This document shows positions 37,506 through 47,015 of a DNA stretch of 64,000 nucleotides, piece after piece; position 1 is the stretch's first letter, and the number at the start of each line of letters is the position of its first letter. Under the pieces are notes generated by a model, which saw nothing but the letters and a program-made list of their open reading frames with translations, searched no databases and was not told the DNA's origin. Origin of the DNA: an uncultured Dysgonomonas sp. (GTDB lineage: Bacteria; Bacteroidota; Bacteroidia; Bacteroidales; Dysgonomonadaceae); contig CALYPL010000012.1 in assembly GCA_945273835.1 (NCBI GenBank), positions 1 through 64,000 on the forward strand. Reading direction: 5' to 3'. Both the position numbers and the translations under genes were made by a program.

Positions 37506-38794
37506 AAAGTCTGTTAAATAAAAGTACCGACCATTTTACCATTTCAACAATCATAATATTGATTTGTTGCTCTCCGCTTTTCTTCATCATTATGAAACAT
37601 TTCTATGCTGAAGATTTGGATGAACTGATCATCTTCAGAAGCGATGAATTTGTGGCCGACCATCTGCCGCAATTCAGCATCAATGAAATTTCTATCTGGA
37701 ATAATTATAATGAAGATATGTGCATTGTATCAGCTGACGAAGCAACCAATCTATCCATAAAAGATATGCACCACGTGGTTCAAAAACCTTTTTTTAATAA
37801 AGCCGAAGGGCATGAGGTGGACTATCGGGTATTCAGTAGAAATATTGAGATTGAGGGTAAACCTTACATTCTTTTGTCACGTATTGCTATGATTGAAGAT
37901 AAAGATCTGATCAGAACTCTTGCGGGACAATATGGCATTTTATTTTTAGTGTTGTTTGTATGTATGTTTGTTGTACAAAGAATCATGTCGAAAAGGTTGT
38001 GGAAACCTTTTTACAACAGTTTGTCAAAAGTTGAAAAATTTGATCTTGAGCGTGGCAATATCCCCAAATTCAGAAATACACAGGTCAAAGAATTTGACAG
38101 ACTGAATACTATATTAACTAATTTAATCGACAATAATTTAAGGGCTTACAATCAGCAAAAAGAGTTTGTACAGAATGCTTCGCACGAATTGCAAACTCCT
38201 TTAGCCGTTTTTCAGAGCAAGCTGGATGTTTTCTTCCAAGATCCCAATCTTACAAAAGAGCAAGTAGAAACCATTCATTCTCTTTATGATATTTTATCGA
38301 GAATGACACGCCTCAATAAGAATCTGCTTTTATTGGCAAGGATAGATAATAATCAATTTAATGAGACTGAAAATATAGATTTTAACAAGATATTGCTGAA
38401 GCAACTGGACAATCTGAAACCGTTGGCTGAAAGTGAAAACATTGCTATCACGACACATCTTTCTGAACATATCATCCTGAAAGCAAACAAAATACTTCTT
38501 GAAAGTCTTATCAACAATCTGGTTGTCAACGCCATCAGCCACAATATAAGCAACGGTAACGCCCGAATCGTTATAACACTTAACAGTGATTTTTTCGCAA
38601 TCCAAAACACGAGCGACACTTTACCTTTAGACAAAGAAAAAATATTCCGACGTTTTAGCCGTACATCGGAAAACAGGAAAGGTAACGGAATGGGGTTATC
38701 TATTGCATATCAAATATGCAAATTGCATAACTGGCAATTAAATTATAAATACTCCGACAGTATGCACTGCTTTGTAATCTATTTTAATAATTAA
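37502..38794 (+). CDS. sensor histidine kinase
   Basis: 430 residues from ATG 37502, chosen because it makes an ATGA overlap with the response regulator stop; a start at 37493 is also open. A helix at about 15-35, a short extracytoplasmic sensor region at about 36-140, and a second helix at about 145-170 precede the dimerisation domain with phosphoacceptor His in QNASHELQTPLAV. The ATPase domain has N-box NNLVVNAISHN and G-box NGMGLSIA. It has no HAMP domain that I can recognise. Its stop overlaps the stop of the convergent hemC/cobA/hemD gene. Confidence 0.92.
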   Translation: MKSLLNKSTDHFTISTIIILICCSPLFFIIMKHFYAEDLDELIIFRSDEFVADHLPQFSINEISIWNNYNEDMCIVSADEATNLSIKDMHHVVQKPFFNKAEGHEVDYRVFSRNIEIEGKPYILLSRIAMIEDKDLIRTLAGQYGILFLVLFVCMFVVQRIMSKRLWKPFYNSLSKVEKFDLERGNIPKFRNTQVKEFDRLNTILTNLIDNNLRAYNQQKEFVQNASHELQTPLAVFQSKLDVFFQDPNLTKEQVETIHSLYDILSRMTRLNKNLLLLARIDNNQFNETENIDFNKILLKQLDNLKPLAESENIAITTHLSEHIILKANKILLESLINNLVVNAISHNISNGNARIVITLNSDFFAIQNTSDTLPLDKEKIFRRFSRTSENRKGNGMGLSIAYQICKLHNWQLNYKYSDSMHCFVIYFNN

Positions 38795-40848
38795 TCAGAG
38801 CCAAGTTTTTGCACTTTATAAATATCAATGTTATTTACAGGATAATCAATACTTTGCAGATAGCTGTATGTGGTAACTCCTCTTACAAGAATACGTTTAT
38901 CTAAAGGTATTTTTCCATAAACTTTGAGAAAATTTTCTACACACGAGGGCGAGCTAAAAACAATGACATCCACCGAATTTAAATCAACTTTTCGTACAGC
39001 TTCCGGCATGGTGTTGCGATAAGCAATTACTGTTTCGACTGATAGACCTATATCTTTCAACCCCTTAGGTATGATTTCCAACGCCAGATCAGATCTTGGC
39101 ACTAATACATGCCCGCTGATCTGATGTTTTCTGAACATCTCGACAACTCCTGCCGAATCTTCATTTTCAGCCTGAAAATCAGCTATGATGCCATGTTTCA
39201 AAAGCTCTTGTGAGGTGGTTTTTCCTATCGAAAAGATTTTCATTTCCCGTAAATGTCTGCAATCTATACCCGTTTGCAACATTTCTTCAAAGAAATAATG
39301 CACAGTGTTTCTGCTTGTGAAAAGCAGATTTTGAAATTCTTTCAGACGAGATATTTTAGTTCTTAACTGATCTTTATTTTCAAGAGGTTGAATTTCGATG
39401 AGCGGAGTATGTACAATTTTCCCCAAATGCGCATAAGGTGCAATATCGAGACCTGTAACAAGAATATTTTTACGGGAATTGATTTCTTTAGCTGTTTTAA
39501 ATCTCAAATCAACAACTTTACCGACAATAACAATAATCGGGGTTGGGAATTGTATCTCTTCATCGGATAGCTCTTTCAGCGTATAAAAAAATTCTTTCTG
39601 ATCTGGTCGTGAAACATTATGCACAAGCGCAACAGGTGTATCTGCATCACGACCTTGTGCAAGCATAGCCTTGGTGATTTCTCTAATCCTACTGCCGGCC
39701 ATATACAGCACAAGTGTGTCTGTTTCCGGTATTTGCTGACCATGCAAAGCATGACCTGATACAAATGCCAATGAAGAGGCTATATCTCTATGTGTCAACG
39801 GAATCTTACAAACTGAGGCTAAAGCGTTAGCCGTTGATATACCCGGAATAACTTCGACTTCTATTAGGTTACTTTGCAAGTACTCGACTTCTTCGCCTCC
39901 GTGAGCAAAAATCATCGGATCGCCGCCTTTAAGCCGTACAATGGTTTTTCCGTCGAAAGCACTGTTTACTAAAAGGGTGTTTATATCTTTTTGTTCTTTG
40001 GAATGTACGCCTTTTCGCTTTCCGACATAAACAGTATCCATATTTTCCAAATCTTCAAATACTGACTTATCTATCAGATCGTCATAATATATAATATCAG
40101 CTATTGCCAATAATTTTCGTCCTTTGACAGTCATCAACTCCGGATCGCCCGGACCTGCTCCCACCAAATATACTTTTCCCAACGATGGACGAAAATCTAT
40201 CTTTCTGAATAGCTCAGCTAAATCGGTTCTTCCTTTTTTGGCTACAACTGCCAATGAGCCTTGAAGGGGATGTGTTTCAAACGGTAAAATTTCCGAAATA
40301 CGATCCTCAAGACCTAAACGTTTTAACGCACAGGTAGCCACAATAACTGCATCGTAATCTCCTTTATCTGCCTGTTCCAAGCGTTCTTCTATGGTTCCAC
40401 GAATCCCTTTCAAAACTAAATGAGGATTGGCAAGATTTAATTCAGACTTTCTTTTCGCCGAACTTGTACCCACAATTGTACCGTCAGGTAATTGATTTAA
40501 TTTATTAAAGGGCAATCCTTTTCGACATACAAGCGAGTCGCTGTTATCGACCCGATGTGTAAGGGCTATGATCTCTAAACCTTGGGGCAAAGGGTATGGT
40601 AAATCTTTTGCTGAATGGATTGCTACATCGGCTTTTTCGTCCAACAGCAAAAAATCGAGTTCTTTTGTAAAAAAATCGGCAGGTATGTTGTCATTCAACA
40701 AGGAAATATCTTTGTGATTGTCGCCATATGATTGTAATGAAATCAATTCATATTCTACATCTGTTAATAAATCAAAGACTTCTTCCACTTGCCTGAGGGC
40801 AAGATTACTCTTGCGGCTTGCAACAATAAGTTTCTTATTCATAATCAT
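38791..40848 (-). CDS. hemC/cobA/hemD: fusion: HemC-like + uroporphyrinogen-III C-methyltransferase (CobA) + uroporphyrinogen-III synthase (HemD)
   Basis: 685 residues from ATG 40848 (TGATG overlap with sirC). About 1-221 resembles hydroxymethylbilane synthase domains 1-2: start LIVASRKSNLALRQVEE, catalytic Asp in IHSAKDLP, GTSSAKRKSEL, and VIVATCALKRLGLEDRI. The C-terminal domain 3 with the dipyrromethane-cofactor Cys (GGC motif) is absent. About 224-470 is SUMT (VYLVGAGPGDPELMTVKG; RLKGGDPMIFAHGGEE). About 475-685 is HemD-like (LLFTSRNTVHYFF; VIVFSSPSCVENFLK). Together these would convert porphobilinogen to precorrin-2, but the first activity is doubtful. Confidence 0.88.
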   Translation of the reverse strand: MIMNKKLIVASRKSNLALRQVEEVFDLLTDVEYELISLQSYGDNHKDISLLNDNIPADFFTKELDFLLLDEKADVAIHSAKDLPYPLPQGLEIIALTHRVDNSDSLVCRKGLPFNKLNQLPDGTIVGTSSAKRKSELNLANPHLVLKGIRGTIEERLEQADKGDYDAVIVATCALKRLGLEDRISEILPFETHPLQGSLAVVAKKGRTDLAELFRKIDFRPSLGKVYLVGAGPGDPELMTVKGRKLLAIADIIYYDDLIDKSVFEDLENMDTVYVGKRKGVHSKEQKDINTLLVNSAFDGKTIVRLKGGDPMIFAHGGEEVEYLQSNLIEVEVIPGISTANALASVCKIPLTHRDIASSLAFVSGHALHGQQIPETDTLVLYMAGSRIREITKAMLAQGRDADTPVALVHNVSRPDQKEFFYTLKELSDEEIQFPTPIIVIVGKVVDLRFKTAKEINSRKNILVTGLDIAPYAHLGKIVHTPLIEIQPLENKDQLRTKISRLKEFQNLLFTSRNTVHYFFEEMLQTGIDCRHLREMKIFSIGKTTSQELLKHGIIADFQAENEDSAGVVEMFRKHQISGHVLVPRSDLALEIIPKGLKDIGLSVETVIAYRNTMPEAVRKVDLNSVDVIVFSSPSCVENFLKVYGKIPLDKRILVRGVTTYSYLQSIDYPVNNIDIYKVQKLGSD

Positions 40849-41312
40849 CAATTATTGTCTATTATCAGAATATCGTCATCAATCAATTTCTGTATCTGAT
40901 TCCTGATATTTATGGCATGTTTACAACTGTTGCCGTTTGTTCCTATCGCAATCGTTATTTCGCCATTTTTACAGATAGCAGGGGATACAAAAGTTGATTT
41001 TTCGGGATTATCACAAACTGAATAGAGTATATTCCTGCTTTCGCACTCCTCCCCTATCTTGTTGTTCAGCTCTGTGTCGTCCGTGCAGGCATAGACCATA
41101 AAAAAGCCATCTGCATCGCCAAGCTGATATTCACGCTTGAAAAAAGTGAACTGATAATTCTGCAATTCGTCACATATAACGGGCGATATAACGGTTATTC
41201 TTGAGGTGAAACGTGATAAGCCTTTAGCTTTTAATAAGGCAGCTTTACCACCGCCGACAATCAAAATATCTCGGTCATAAAGATTTACTAAAAGAGGTGC
41301 AAATTGCTTCAT
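40848..41312 (-). CDS. sirC: precorrin-2 dehydrogenase / sirohydrochlorin-forming (SirC/Met8 N-domain)
   Basis: 154 residues. NAD-binding Rossmann start FAPLLVNLYDRDILIVGGGK, then AYACTDDTELN-like ACTDDTELNNKIGEE and the conserved YSVCDNPEKSTFVSPA. It oxidises precorrin-2 to sirohydrochlorin, the substrate of CbiK. It is shorter than CysG-N or Met8 (about 200 residues), lacking most of the C-terminal helical domain, so chelatase activity is unlikely and CbiK would do that step. It starts 2 bases after the flippase stop. Confidence 0.88.
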   Translation of the reverse strand: MKQFAPLLVNLYDRDILIVGGGKAALLKAKGLSRFTSRITVISPVICDELQNYQFTFFKREYQLGDADGFFMVYACTDDTELNNKIGEECESRNILYSVCDNPEKSTFVSPAICKNGEITIAIGTNGNSCKHAINIRNQIQKLIDDDILIIDNN

Positions 41313-41314
41313 TC

Positions 41315-42787
41315 TTATTTATTTTTATAGTTCCTTGTCCGACTCATTATTTCTTTTAATCCGACAGCATTATTGAGTTGATAAATTGAGTAGGCAATTG
41401 AAATCAATAAAATCGTTATGGAGATTGCCAACCAATATTGTATTTTATATTGAGCAGCATAAAATGTTACCAGTATAAGCGCAATACAAACCATAAATAT
41501 TTTTATGTTTATTACATCCCATCTGAAAGCAATTAAATTTCGGAGTACGAAATATATTATGATGAGATAAGATATATAAGCAATCATATAAGCTATTCCA
41601 ACAGAATCGAGCGAATAATAAGGAAATAACAAATAGATACTGAGCAAATATATTACACTATACATTGTGTCGCAAATGAAATATAATAAACCTTTGCCTT
41701 TGGCAAGCAAGACAAAGCCGAGAGACCATGTCATAACCTTAAAGAAAATACCTATTGTCCGCCAATTCAAAAGTGTATAGGCCGACTGAAAACTATCGGC
41801 ATACAATAGGGAGAGCAGAATTTTAGAACTCAACAATAAAAATATTATAACCGGCAGTGAAATAATTAATAGAATATAAACCTGTTCATTGATCAGTGTC
41901 CTTATCTTACTGTTGTCATCACAGATCAAACTCAGGCGTGGATAAAAATCCACACTTATTGATTTCAGGATAAGCGTAAGATAGACATTTGTAATCGTCC
42001 ATGCTGCCTGCAATAAACCTAATTGCTCCAGCCCTGCTCTATTTATAATCAAAGACCTGACCATAAATAACGCTATCTGAGTTTGAATAGCGGCTAAAAT
42101 GATAAAAAAGCCGATTCTAAGGATAAATCGTCCCTCACTCAAAAGGTCTTTAAAAGAAATGGTTACAATCCTTACACCTATCTTTTTCCGATAATACAAT
42201 GTGCAGACGTAAGTGATGATACTAAAGAAAATGAGTACCGGAACAATTCCCTCTATACCATAGTAATAATAAAGAGGGATCATAACCACCAATCCGAATA
42301 AATTGGCAATGACACCCGATTTAATTATGTAACCTATTTGCCTTAATCCCTGTAAGATAACAAGTTCTCCTAAAGCGAGGATATTAAAGATAAGACAAAC
42401 CGACAAACATGCAATATTTAAGCTGTAAGCATCGCTATTAAACGCCCATCTGCTTATTTTAGAGCAAAACAGAATGCAAAGTAACCCTCCTGATATGGCT
42501 AATCCCCAAGACCATTTATAAATAACCGAAATCTTGTTCATCAGGCGTTCCGAGTCTTCTGATACAGCTGCAATTTCCCTTACTCCTGTGGTATCTATAC
42601 CAAGACTGGTTATAGATTTGATAAGGTCTAATGTGGATTGGTAAATACTTATCAATCCTATTCCCGTATTGCCGAGCAGAATTGCGATAAGTTTGTTGCG
42701 AACGATGCCAATCAATACATTGATGATTTGCGCACCGCCCAAAAGTCCCGTAGAGCGTATTATCTGAAAATACGATTTTTTACGCAC
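41315..42787 (-). CDS. Wzx-like polysaccharide flippase (MOP superfamily)
   Basis: 490 residues from a GTG at 42787; an in-frame stop 21 bases upstream leaves no longer ATG option. About 12-14 hydrophobic helices. The N-terminus IIRSTGLLGGAQIINVLIGI and GNTGIGLISIYQSTLDLIKS is typical of O-antigen translocases. Such proteins flip undecaprenyl-linked glycans across the inner membrane. It is oddly placed: first gene downstream of riboswitch D, 2 bases before sirC, and without any glycan-synthesis neighbours. It is intact, not a pseudogene. Confidence 0.88.
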   Translation of the reverse strand: MRKKSYFQIIRSTGLLGGAQIINVLIGIVRNKLIAILLGNTGIGLISIYQSTLDLIKSITSLGIDTTGVREIAAVSEDSERLMNKISVIYKWSWGLAISGGLLCILFCSKISRWAFNSDAYSLNIACLSVCLIFNILALGELVILQGLRQIGYIIKSGVIANLFGLVVMIPLYYYYGIEGIVPVLIFFSIITYVCTLYYRKKIGVRIVTISFKDLLSEGRFILRIGFFIILAAIQTQIALFMVRSLIINRAGLEQLGLLQAAWTITNVYLTLILKSISVDFYPRLSLICDDNSKIRTLINEQVYILLIISLPVIIFLLLSSKILLSLLYADSFQSAYTLLNWRTIGIFFKVMTWSLGFVLLAKGKGLLYFICDTMYSVIYLLSIYLLFPYYSLDSVGIAYMIAYISYLIIIYFVLRNLIAFRWDVINIKIFMVCIALILVTFYAAQYKIQYWLAISITILLISIAYSIYQLNNAVGLKEIMSRTRNYKNK

Positions 42788-42905
42788 CGTAAAATTGAAT
42801 ATTACGAGTTATTATTTCCGCAGAAAGTTCTTTGAAAATTACATTCAGAGTATATTTCATAAATTTATATTCTTTAATATCAGTCGTATTATATCTAAAA
42901 TTCAT
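42780..42905 (-). CDS. possible 41-codon upstream ORF overlapping the flippase start
   Basis: An ATG at 42905 opens 41 codons (starting MNFRYNTTDIKEYKF) that end in GGTGCGTAA, so the flippase GTG is embedded in the last codons. The overlap would allow translational coupling. I recognise no family, and it could be chance in AT-rich DNA. Confidence 0.2.
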   Translation of the reverse strand: MNFRYNTTDIKEYKFMKYTLNVIFKELSAEIITRNIQFYGA

Positions 42906-43082
42906 CACAACATCAATTTTTTATAAGAAACAAAATTCACTGAACAATAATGGTCTGATATGAATTATCTTTCACAATTTAAAATAAGTCACTTCCTTGA
43001 TTTGATACTAAAATAACGATGAGTAACAAGCATGTCACACAACCTCTTCTATTCCTGGAAGATAGATGTTCTAATAACTATT

Positions 43083-43260
43083 TGGCAGGTTTTCTGGCTC
43101 TCCTCTGGCTGACGCCTTCCCATTCACGGACGAACAGTGGCAAAAGATTGTCAACCAACAAAAATGAGGATCACAGCTGCAGGAACAGCTCCGGTTTTTC
43201 ACAGGATTCCCTCTTTATTCTCATCGCAATGAATACGCAATGCAAAACCAAATTTCGCAG
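43083..43260 (-). promoter_or_regulatory. cobalamin riboswitch (D)
   Basis: The minus strand shows GGGAATCCTGTGAAAAACC, GAGCTGTTCCTGCAGCTGTG, GCCACTGTTCGTCCG, GGGAAGGCG and AGCCAGAAAACCTGCC. It is a different sequence variant from B and C. The first gene downstream is the flippase, 296 bases away, then sirC and hemC/cobA/hemD, so it should control precorrin-2 supply. The 42906-43082 stretch between has no recognised terminator. Confidence 0.92.
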
Positions 43261-43268
43261 CAAAGATA
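43261..43268 (-). promoter_or_regulatory. candidate -7 box (TATCTTTG) for riboswitch D transcript
   Basis: TAnnTTTG match on the minus strand directly before the aptamer. No properly spaced -33 box was seen. Confidence 0.45.
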
Positions 43269-43401
43269 TTAAAGAATATCAGATGAAGAAATATTTCACA
43301 AATATAAATATTAGGCTCTGCAATTCTGATAATCAACCTCAAATAAAAAAATATTTATATGCCTGTTAGTATATTACATTTATTAGGAGACTCATAGACA
43401 C

Positions 43402-43430
43402 AAAAAAAGCCAACATATTATAATGTTGAC
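43402..43430 (-). terminator. terminator of tRNA-Met
   Basis: On the minus strand, arms GTCAACAT / ATGTTGGC with a six-base loop (one G-U-type mismatch position) are followed by seven U residues (43408-43402). It starts 7 bases after the tRNA 3' end. Confidence 0.8.
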
Positions 43431-43437
43431 TTTTCCG

Positions 43438-43511
43438 TAGCGAGAGGGGGGCATGATCCCCCGACCTCACGATTATGAATCGTGCGCTCTAACCAACTGA
43501 GCTATCTCGCC
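43438..43511 (-). tRNA. tRNA-Met (CAT), elongator type
   Basis: 74 bases, cloverleaf by eye: acceptor GGCGAGA/TCTCGCT, D arm GCTC-AGTTGGTTA-GAGC, anticodon arm CACGA-TTCATAA-TCGTG, variable AGGTC, T arm GGGGG-ATCATGC-CCCCC, discriminator A, no encoded CCA. The anticodon is CAT. The anticodon stem lacks the three G-C pairs of initiator tRNA, so it is elongator Met or, less likely, lysidine-modified Ile2. The T loop is unusual: A54 and T58 replace the normal T54 and A58. Confidence 0.93.
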
Positions 43512-43685
43512 ATTACCTTATTAGCGGTTGCAAAAGTAGAAGAATAATCTTAACAAAACAAGAGTGTTGAGAAAAAAAGCACAAAAAAAATTCATAATTA
43601 CACGTTTTTGTCCAATTTATTTAAGCAAGATCGATAAAATAAATAAATGTTATCCCCCATATTCGGCATAAATAGTTCTTTTTAC

Positions 43686-43693
43686 TAATTTTG
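43686..43693 (+). promoter_or_regulatory. candidate -7 box (TAATTTTG) for lptF/G-ribBA
   Basis: TAnnTTTG match 28 bases before the permease ATG. No TTTG at the -33 distance. Confidence 0.45.
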
Positions 43694-43721
43694 TAAATAA
43701 TAAAATTGCCTAAGATTGCTC

Positions 43722-45755
43722 ATGTTTAGGATCAAACGACTCTATATTTTTATAATACAAGCATTTACGCCCTATTTCGCAATGACTTTGGGTATATGTC
43801 TTTTCATTATCCTCATGCAGTTCTTATGGGTACAAATCGAAAATTTTGTTGGAAAAGGTATAGATATTCCAGTACTGGCAGAACTTTTCTTATATGCCGC
43901 ACTAAGTTTTGTGCCAATGGCATTGCCTCTCGCCATATTGCTTGCATCGTTAATGACCTTTGGCGGTTTGGGCGAAAGGCTCGAACTTTTAGCCATTAAA
44001 GCATCCGGAGTATCTTTGCTTAGAGCAATGAAACCATTAATAGTATTGATGATCCTGATAACCATCGGCTCATTCCTTTTTCAGAACGAAGTCACGCCAC
44101 GCATCAATATAAAGTTCAGAACATTACTTTTCTCCATCAAACAGAAATCTCCCGAGCTTGATATACCCGAAGGGGCTTTTTACAACGGCATCGATAAATA
44201 CAGCATATACGTGAAAAGGAAAGACAAAGAGACACGTATGCTTCACGATGTAATGATTTACGATGCAAGCAACGGCTTCGACAAATTATCTGTGATTGTA
44301 TGTGATTCTGCTAAGATGCGCACGGCCGAAGATAAAACATTTCTTTTACTGACACTGTATAACGGGCAAGACTTCTCCATGATGTCTAAAAAGAATAACT
44401 ACCGCACAAACCCGTTTTCGACAAACGAGCAGTATGTGATTCGTGAGAGCTTTAAGAAAAAAGAAATGATACGCCTCTTCGATACAAATTTCAATAGAAT
44501 GGACGAGTCGATTTATGAAGGGATGCAAATTGCAAAAAACGTCAGCAGACTGACTCACGACATTGATTCGATGCGCATTGTACTTGACAGTTTAAATAAA
44601 ATTGACAGAAAGATTGTTTTCAATAACTATTATGTATACAATAACGATAATATTAACAAGACTTCAGAAAAAAACGATCAGATACCTGAAACTTTAAAAG
44701 AGAATAACATAAATAAAAAATCTGAGCGAATAAGTCTTGATTCACTCATGAATACTCTCAGAGAAGATGACAAACTAAGAATTTTCGAAAGTGCTGCCGC
44801 AATCGCCGAAAACAACACCAACACCTTTATTTTTCAGACAATGCCAAAATCTTCATTACAGAAGAATATACGTTTTCATGAAGTCGAAAGGTCACACAAA
44901 TTTGCGCTGGCATTCGCCTGCATCGTCTTCTTTTTCATAGGTGCCCCATTAGGGGCAATTATCCGTAAAGGCGGAATCGGGATGCCTGTTGTCATTTCTG
45001 TGATTTTCTTCATTATTTATCACATCTTGGATAATGTAGGTCTAAAAATGGCGCAAAATGGAGTTTGTGCAATCTGGCAAGGTGTTTGGCTTAGTTCCAT
45101 AATACTTTTCCCGATAGGCATTTTCCTCAGCTATAAAGCAGTAAACGATTCAGCATTATTCAATACTGAAGCATACGGTAAGTTTTTACGAAAAATACTT
45201 TTCATACGTCCTCGTTTAATTGATGAAAGTGAAACACAAATCAACCTTGAGGAAATTAAAGACTTAAGTGTATATGATAACCACAAACAACTGATTGCCG
45301 ACCTTTCCGTGTTAGACAATAACATGCTGAAAGACGTTATAAAAAATTATAAACAATACAGATATAGTCCGATAGTACAGCCCATAGGTTTAAGTATTCT
45401 TAAATCAAGAGGAGATAATCTGTCTGATATTAAGCTCCGAAATTTACATATAGAGGACGCACAGTTCAATCTCAAAGAGTTTATCAAAAACACTAAATTC
45501 GCCATATTATCACTTATAAGCGCATTTATAGCGATTATATTTCATCCATTCATATACATTTCGTTCGTAATCTATACCCTATTCATTATCAGGGCATGGT
45601 TAAATTATCTCGATTTTTATCATGCGATTAATCATAAACAAAATACAGGTAAACTCACAATTAAAACATTGATATTTTATGTTTTAAGTATAGTTTTTGT
45701 TTTTTACCTGAAGAATGAAATGACAAAAGAACTTAAAAACTTAGAGCATCATTAG
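43722..45755 (+). CDS. LptF/LptG-family LPS export permease (YjgP/YjgQ)
   Basis: 677 residues from ATG 43722; a TTG two codons upstream is also open. N-terminal helices ([40 protein letters not shown]) carry the family signature [21 protein letters not shown] periplasmic beta-jellyroll region follows, then C-terminal helices ([20 protein letters not shown]). It extracts LPS from the inner membrane as part of the Lpt complex. It is longer than the 360-residue E. coli proteins because of an insertion rich in charged residues at about 270-390 and a cytoplasmic plus membrane tail after about 500. Confidence 0.88.
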   Translation: MFRIKRLYIFIIQAFTPYFAMTLGICLFIILMQFLWVQIENFVGKGIDIPVLAELFLYAALSFVPMALPLAILLASLMTFGGLGERLELLAIKASGVSLLRAMKPLIVLMILITIGSFLFQNEVTPRINIKFRTLLFSIKQKSPELDIPEGAFYNGIDKYSIYVKRKDKETRMLHDVMIYDASNGFDKLSVIVCDSAKMRTAEDKTFLLLTLYNGQDFSMMSKKNNYRTNPFSTNEQYVIRESFKKKEMIRLFDTNFNRMDESIYEGMQIAKNVSRLTHDIDSMRIVLDSLNKIDRKIVFNNYYVYNNDNINKTSEKNDQIPETLKENNINKKSERISLDSLMNTLREDDKLRIFESAAAIAENNTNTFIFQTMPKSSLQKNIRFHEVERSHKFALAFACIVFFFIGAPLGAIIRKGGIGMPVVISVIFFIIYHILDNVGLKMAQNGVCAIWQGVWLSSIILFPIGIFLSYKAVNDSALFNTEAYGKFLRKILFIRPRLIDESETQINLEEIKDLSVYDNHKQLIADLSVLDNNMLKDVIKNYKQYRYSPIVQPIGLSILKSRGDNLSDIKLRNLHIEDAQFNLKEFIKNTKFAILSLISAFIAIIFHPFIYISFVIYTLFIIRAWLNYLDFYHAINHKQNTGKLTIKTLIFYVLSIVFVFYLKNEMTKELKNLEHH

Positions 45756-45765
45756 ATATAAAAAT

Positions 45766-46983
45766 ATGACTGATATAAAATTAAATACAATAGACGAAGC
45801 CGTTTGGGAAATAAAAAAAGGCAATTTTGTAATAGTGGTAGACGATGAAGATCGCGAAAATGAAGGCGATCTGGTCTTAGCCGCAGAAGATATTACTCCC
45901 GAGAAAGTCAACTTTATGGAAACTTATGCAAGAGGACTTCTCTGCGTACCAATGTCTGGCAAACGTTGTGATCAGCTTAATCTACCGATGATGGTTGCTA
46001 ATAACACGTCTACACATTCAACACCATTTACTGTTTCAGTTGATTTATTGACCCATAACTGTACCACGGGAATATCGGCGCACGACCGAGCCGAAACTAT
46101 TCTTGCATTGGCTAATCCCTCTACTCCCCCCGAAGACTTAGGACGTCCAGGTCATGTCTTCCCATTGAGAGCCAACGAAAAAGGAGTACTTGGACGTATA
46201 GGCCATACCGAAGCATCAATTGATTTAGCTCTTTTAGCCGGAAAAGAACCTGTGGCCGTTCTTATAGAAATAAAAAAAGAAGACGGAGAAATGGCTCGTT
46301 TACCAATGCTGAAAAAATTTGCAACAGAACACAATATAAAAATTATTTCCATTGCCGATTTGATTAGATACCGACTTCAATATGAATCACTTATTGAAAG
46401 AGGAATCGAAGTTAAGATGCCAACCGAATTCGGTGATTTTCAAATGATACCTTTTCAACAAAAATCCAATGGGCTTACACACGTGGCATTAATCAAAGGA
46501 AGTTGGGATAAGGACGAACCTATTTTAGTGCGTGTACATTCATCCTGCGTGACGGGTGACATATTCGGTTCAAAACGTTGTGAATGTGGCGAACAGTTGC
46601 ACAAGGCCATGCAGATGGTTCAGGACGAAGGAAAAGGTGTGATTGTATATCTCAATCAGGAAGGACGAGGCATCGGGCTTATGGCTAAAATGGAAGCTTA
46701 TAAATTGCAGGAACAAGGTTTTGACACTGTTGACGCCAATCTGCATCTCGGTTATAAAGCAGACGAACGTGATTATGGCGTTGGTGCCGCTATCCTGCAT
46801 AGTCTTGGTGTTACAAAAATGAGGCTAATAACTAACAACCCCATCAAGCGTGTAGGATTAGAATCGTTTGGTCTCGAAGTAACAGAAAATGTACCAATAG
46901 AAGTAGTTCCGAACAAGTATAACGAATTCTATATGCATACCAAAAAAGAGCGCATGGGGCATGATCTGCATAATGTAGACTAA
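45766..46983 (+). CDS. ribBA: bifunctional 3,4-dihydroxy-2-butanone-4-phosphate synthase / GTP cyclohydrolase II
   Basis: 405 residues. About 1-205 is RibB ([24 protein letters not shown] and [20 protein letters not shown]). About 206-405 is RibA with the zinc Cys residues in [20 protein letters not shown] and the catalytic motif NQEGRGIGL. It makes both precursors of riboflavin. It lies 10 bases after the permease gene and is probably co-transcribed. Confidence 0.96.
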   Translation: MTDIKLNTIDEAVWEIKKGNFVIVVDDEDRENEGDLVLAAEDITPEKVNFMETYARGLLCVPMSGKRCDQLNLPMMVANNTSTHSTPFTVSVDLLTHNCTTGISAHDRAETILALANPSTPPEDLGRPGHVFPLRANEKGVLGRIGHTEASIDLALLAGKEPVAVLIEIKKEDGEMARLPMLKKFATEHNIKIISIADLIRYRLQYESLIERGIEVKMPTEFGDFQMIPFQQKSNGLTHVALIKGSWDKDEPILVRVHSSCVTGDIFGSKRCECGEQLHKAMQMVQDEGKGVIVYLNQEGRGIGLMAKMEAYKLQEQGFDTVDANLHLGYKADERDYGVGAAILHSLGVTKMRLITNNPIKRVGLESFGLEVTENVPIEVVPNKYNEFYMHTKKERMGHDLHNVD

Positions 46984-47015
46984 AAATATTCACACATCCA
47001 AATCATATTGAAGCT

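Noticed and set aside
43019-43369. 116-codon plus-strand open frame
   Set aside because: It is the antisense of riboswitch D; the B12 aptamer motifs on the minus strand explain the sequence.
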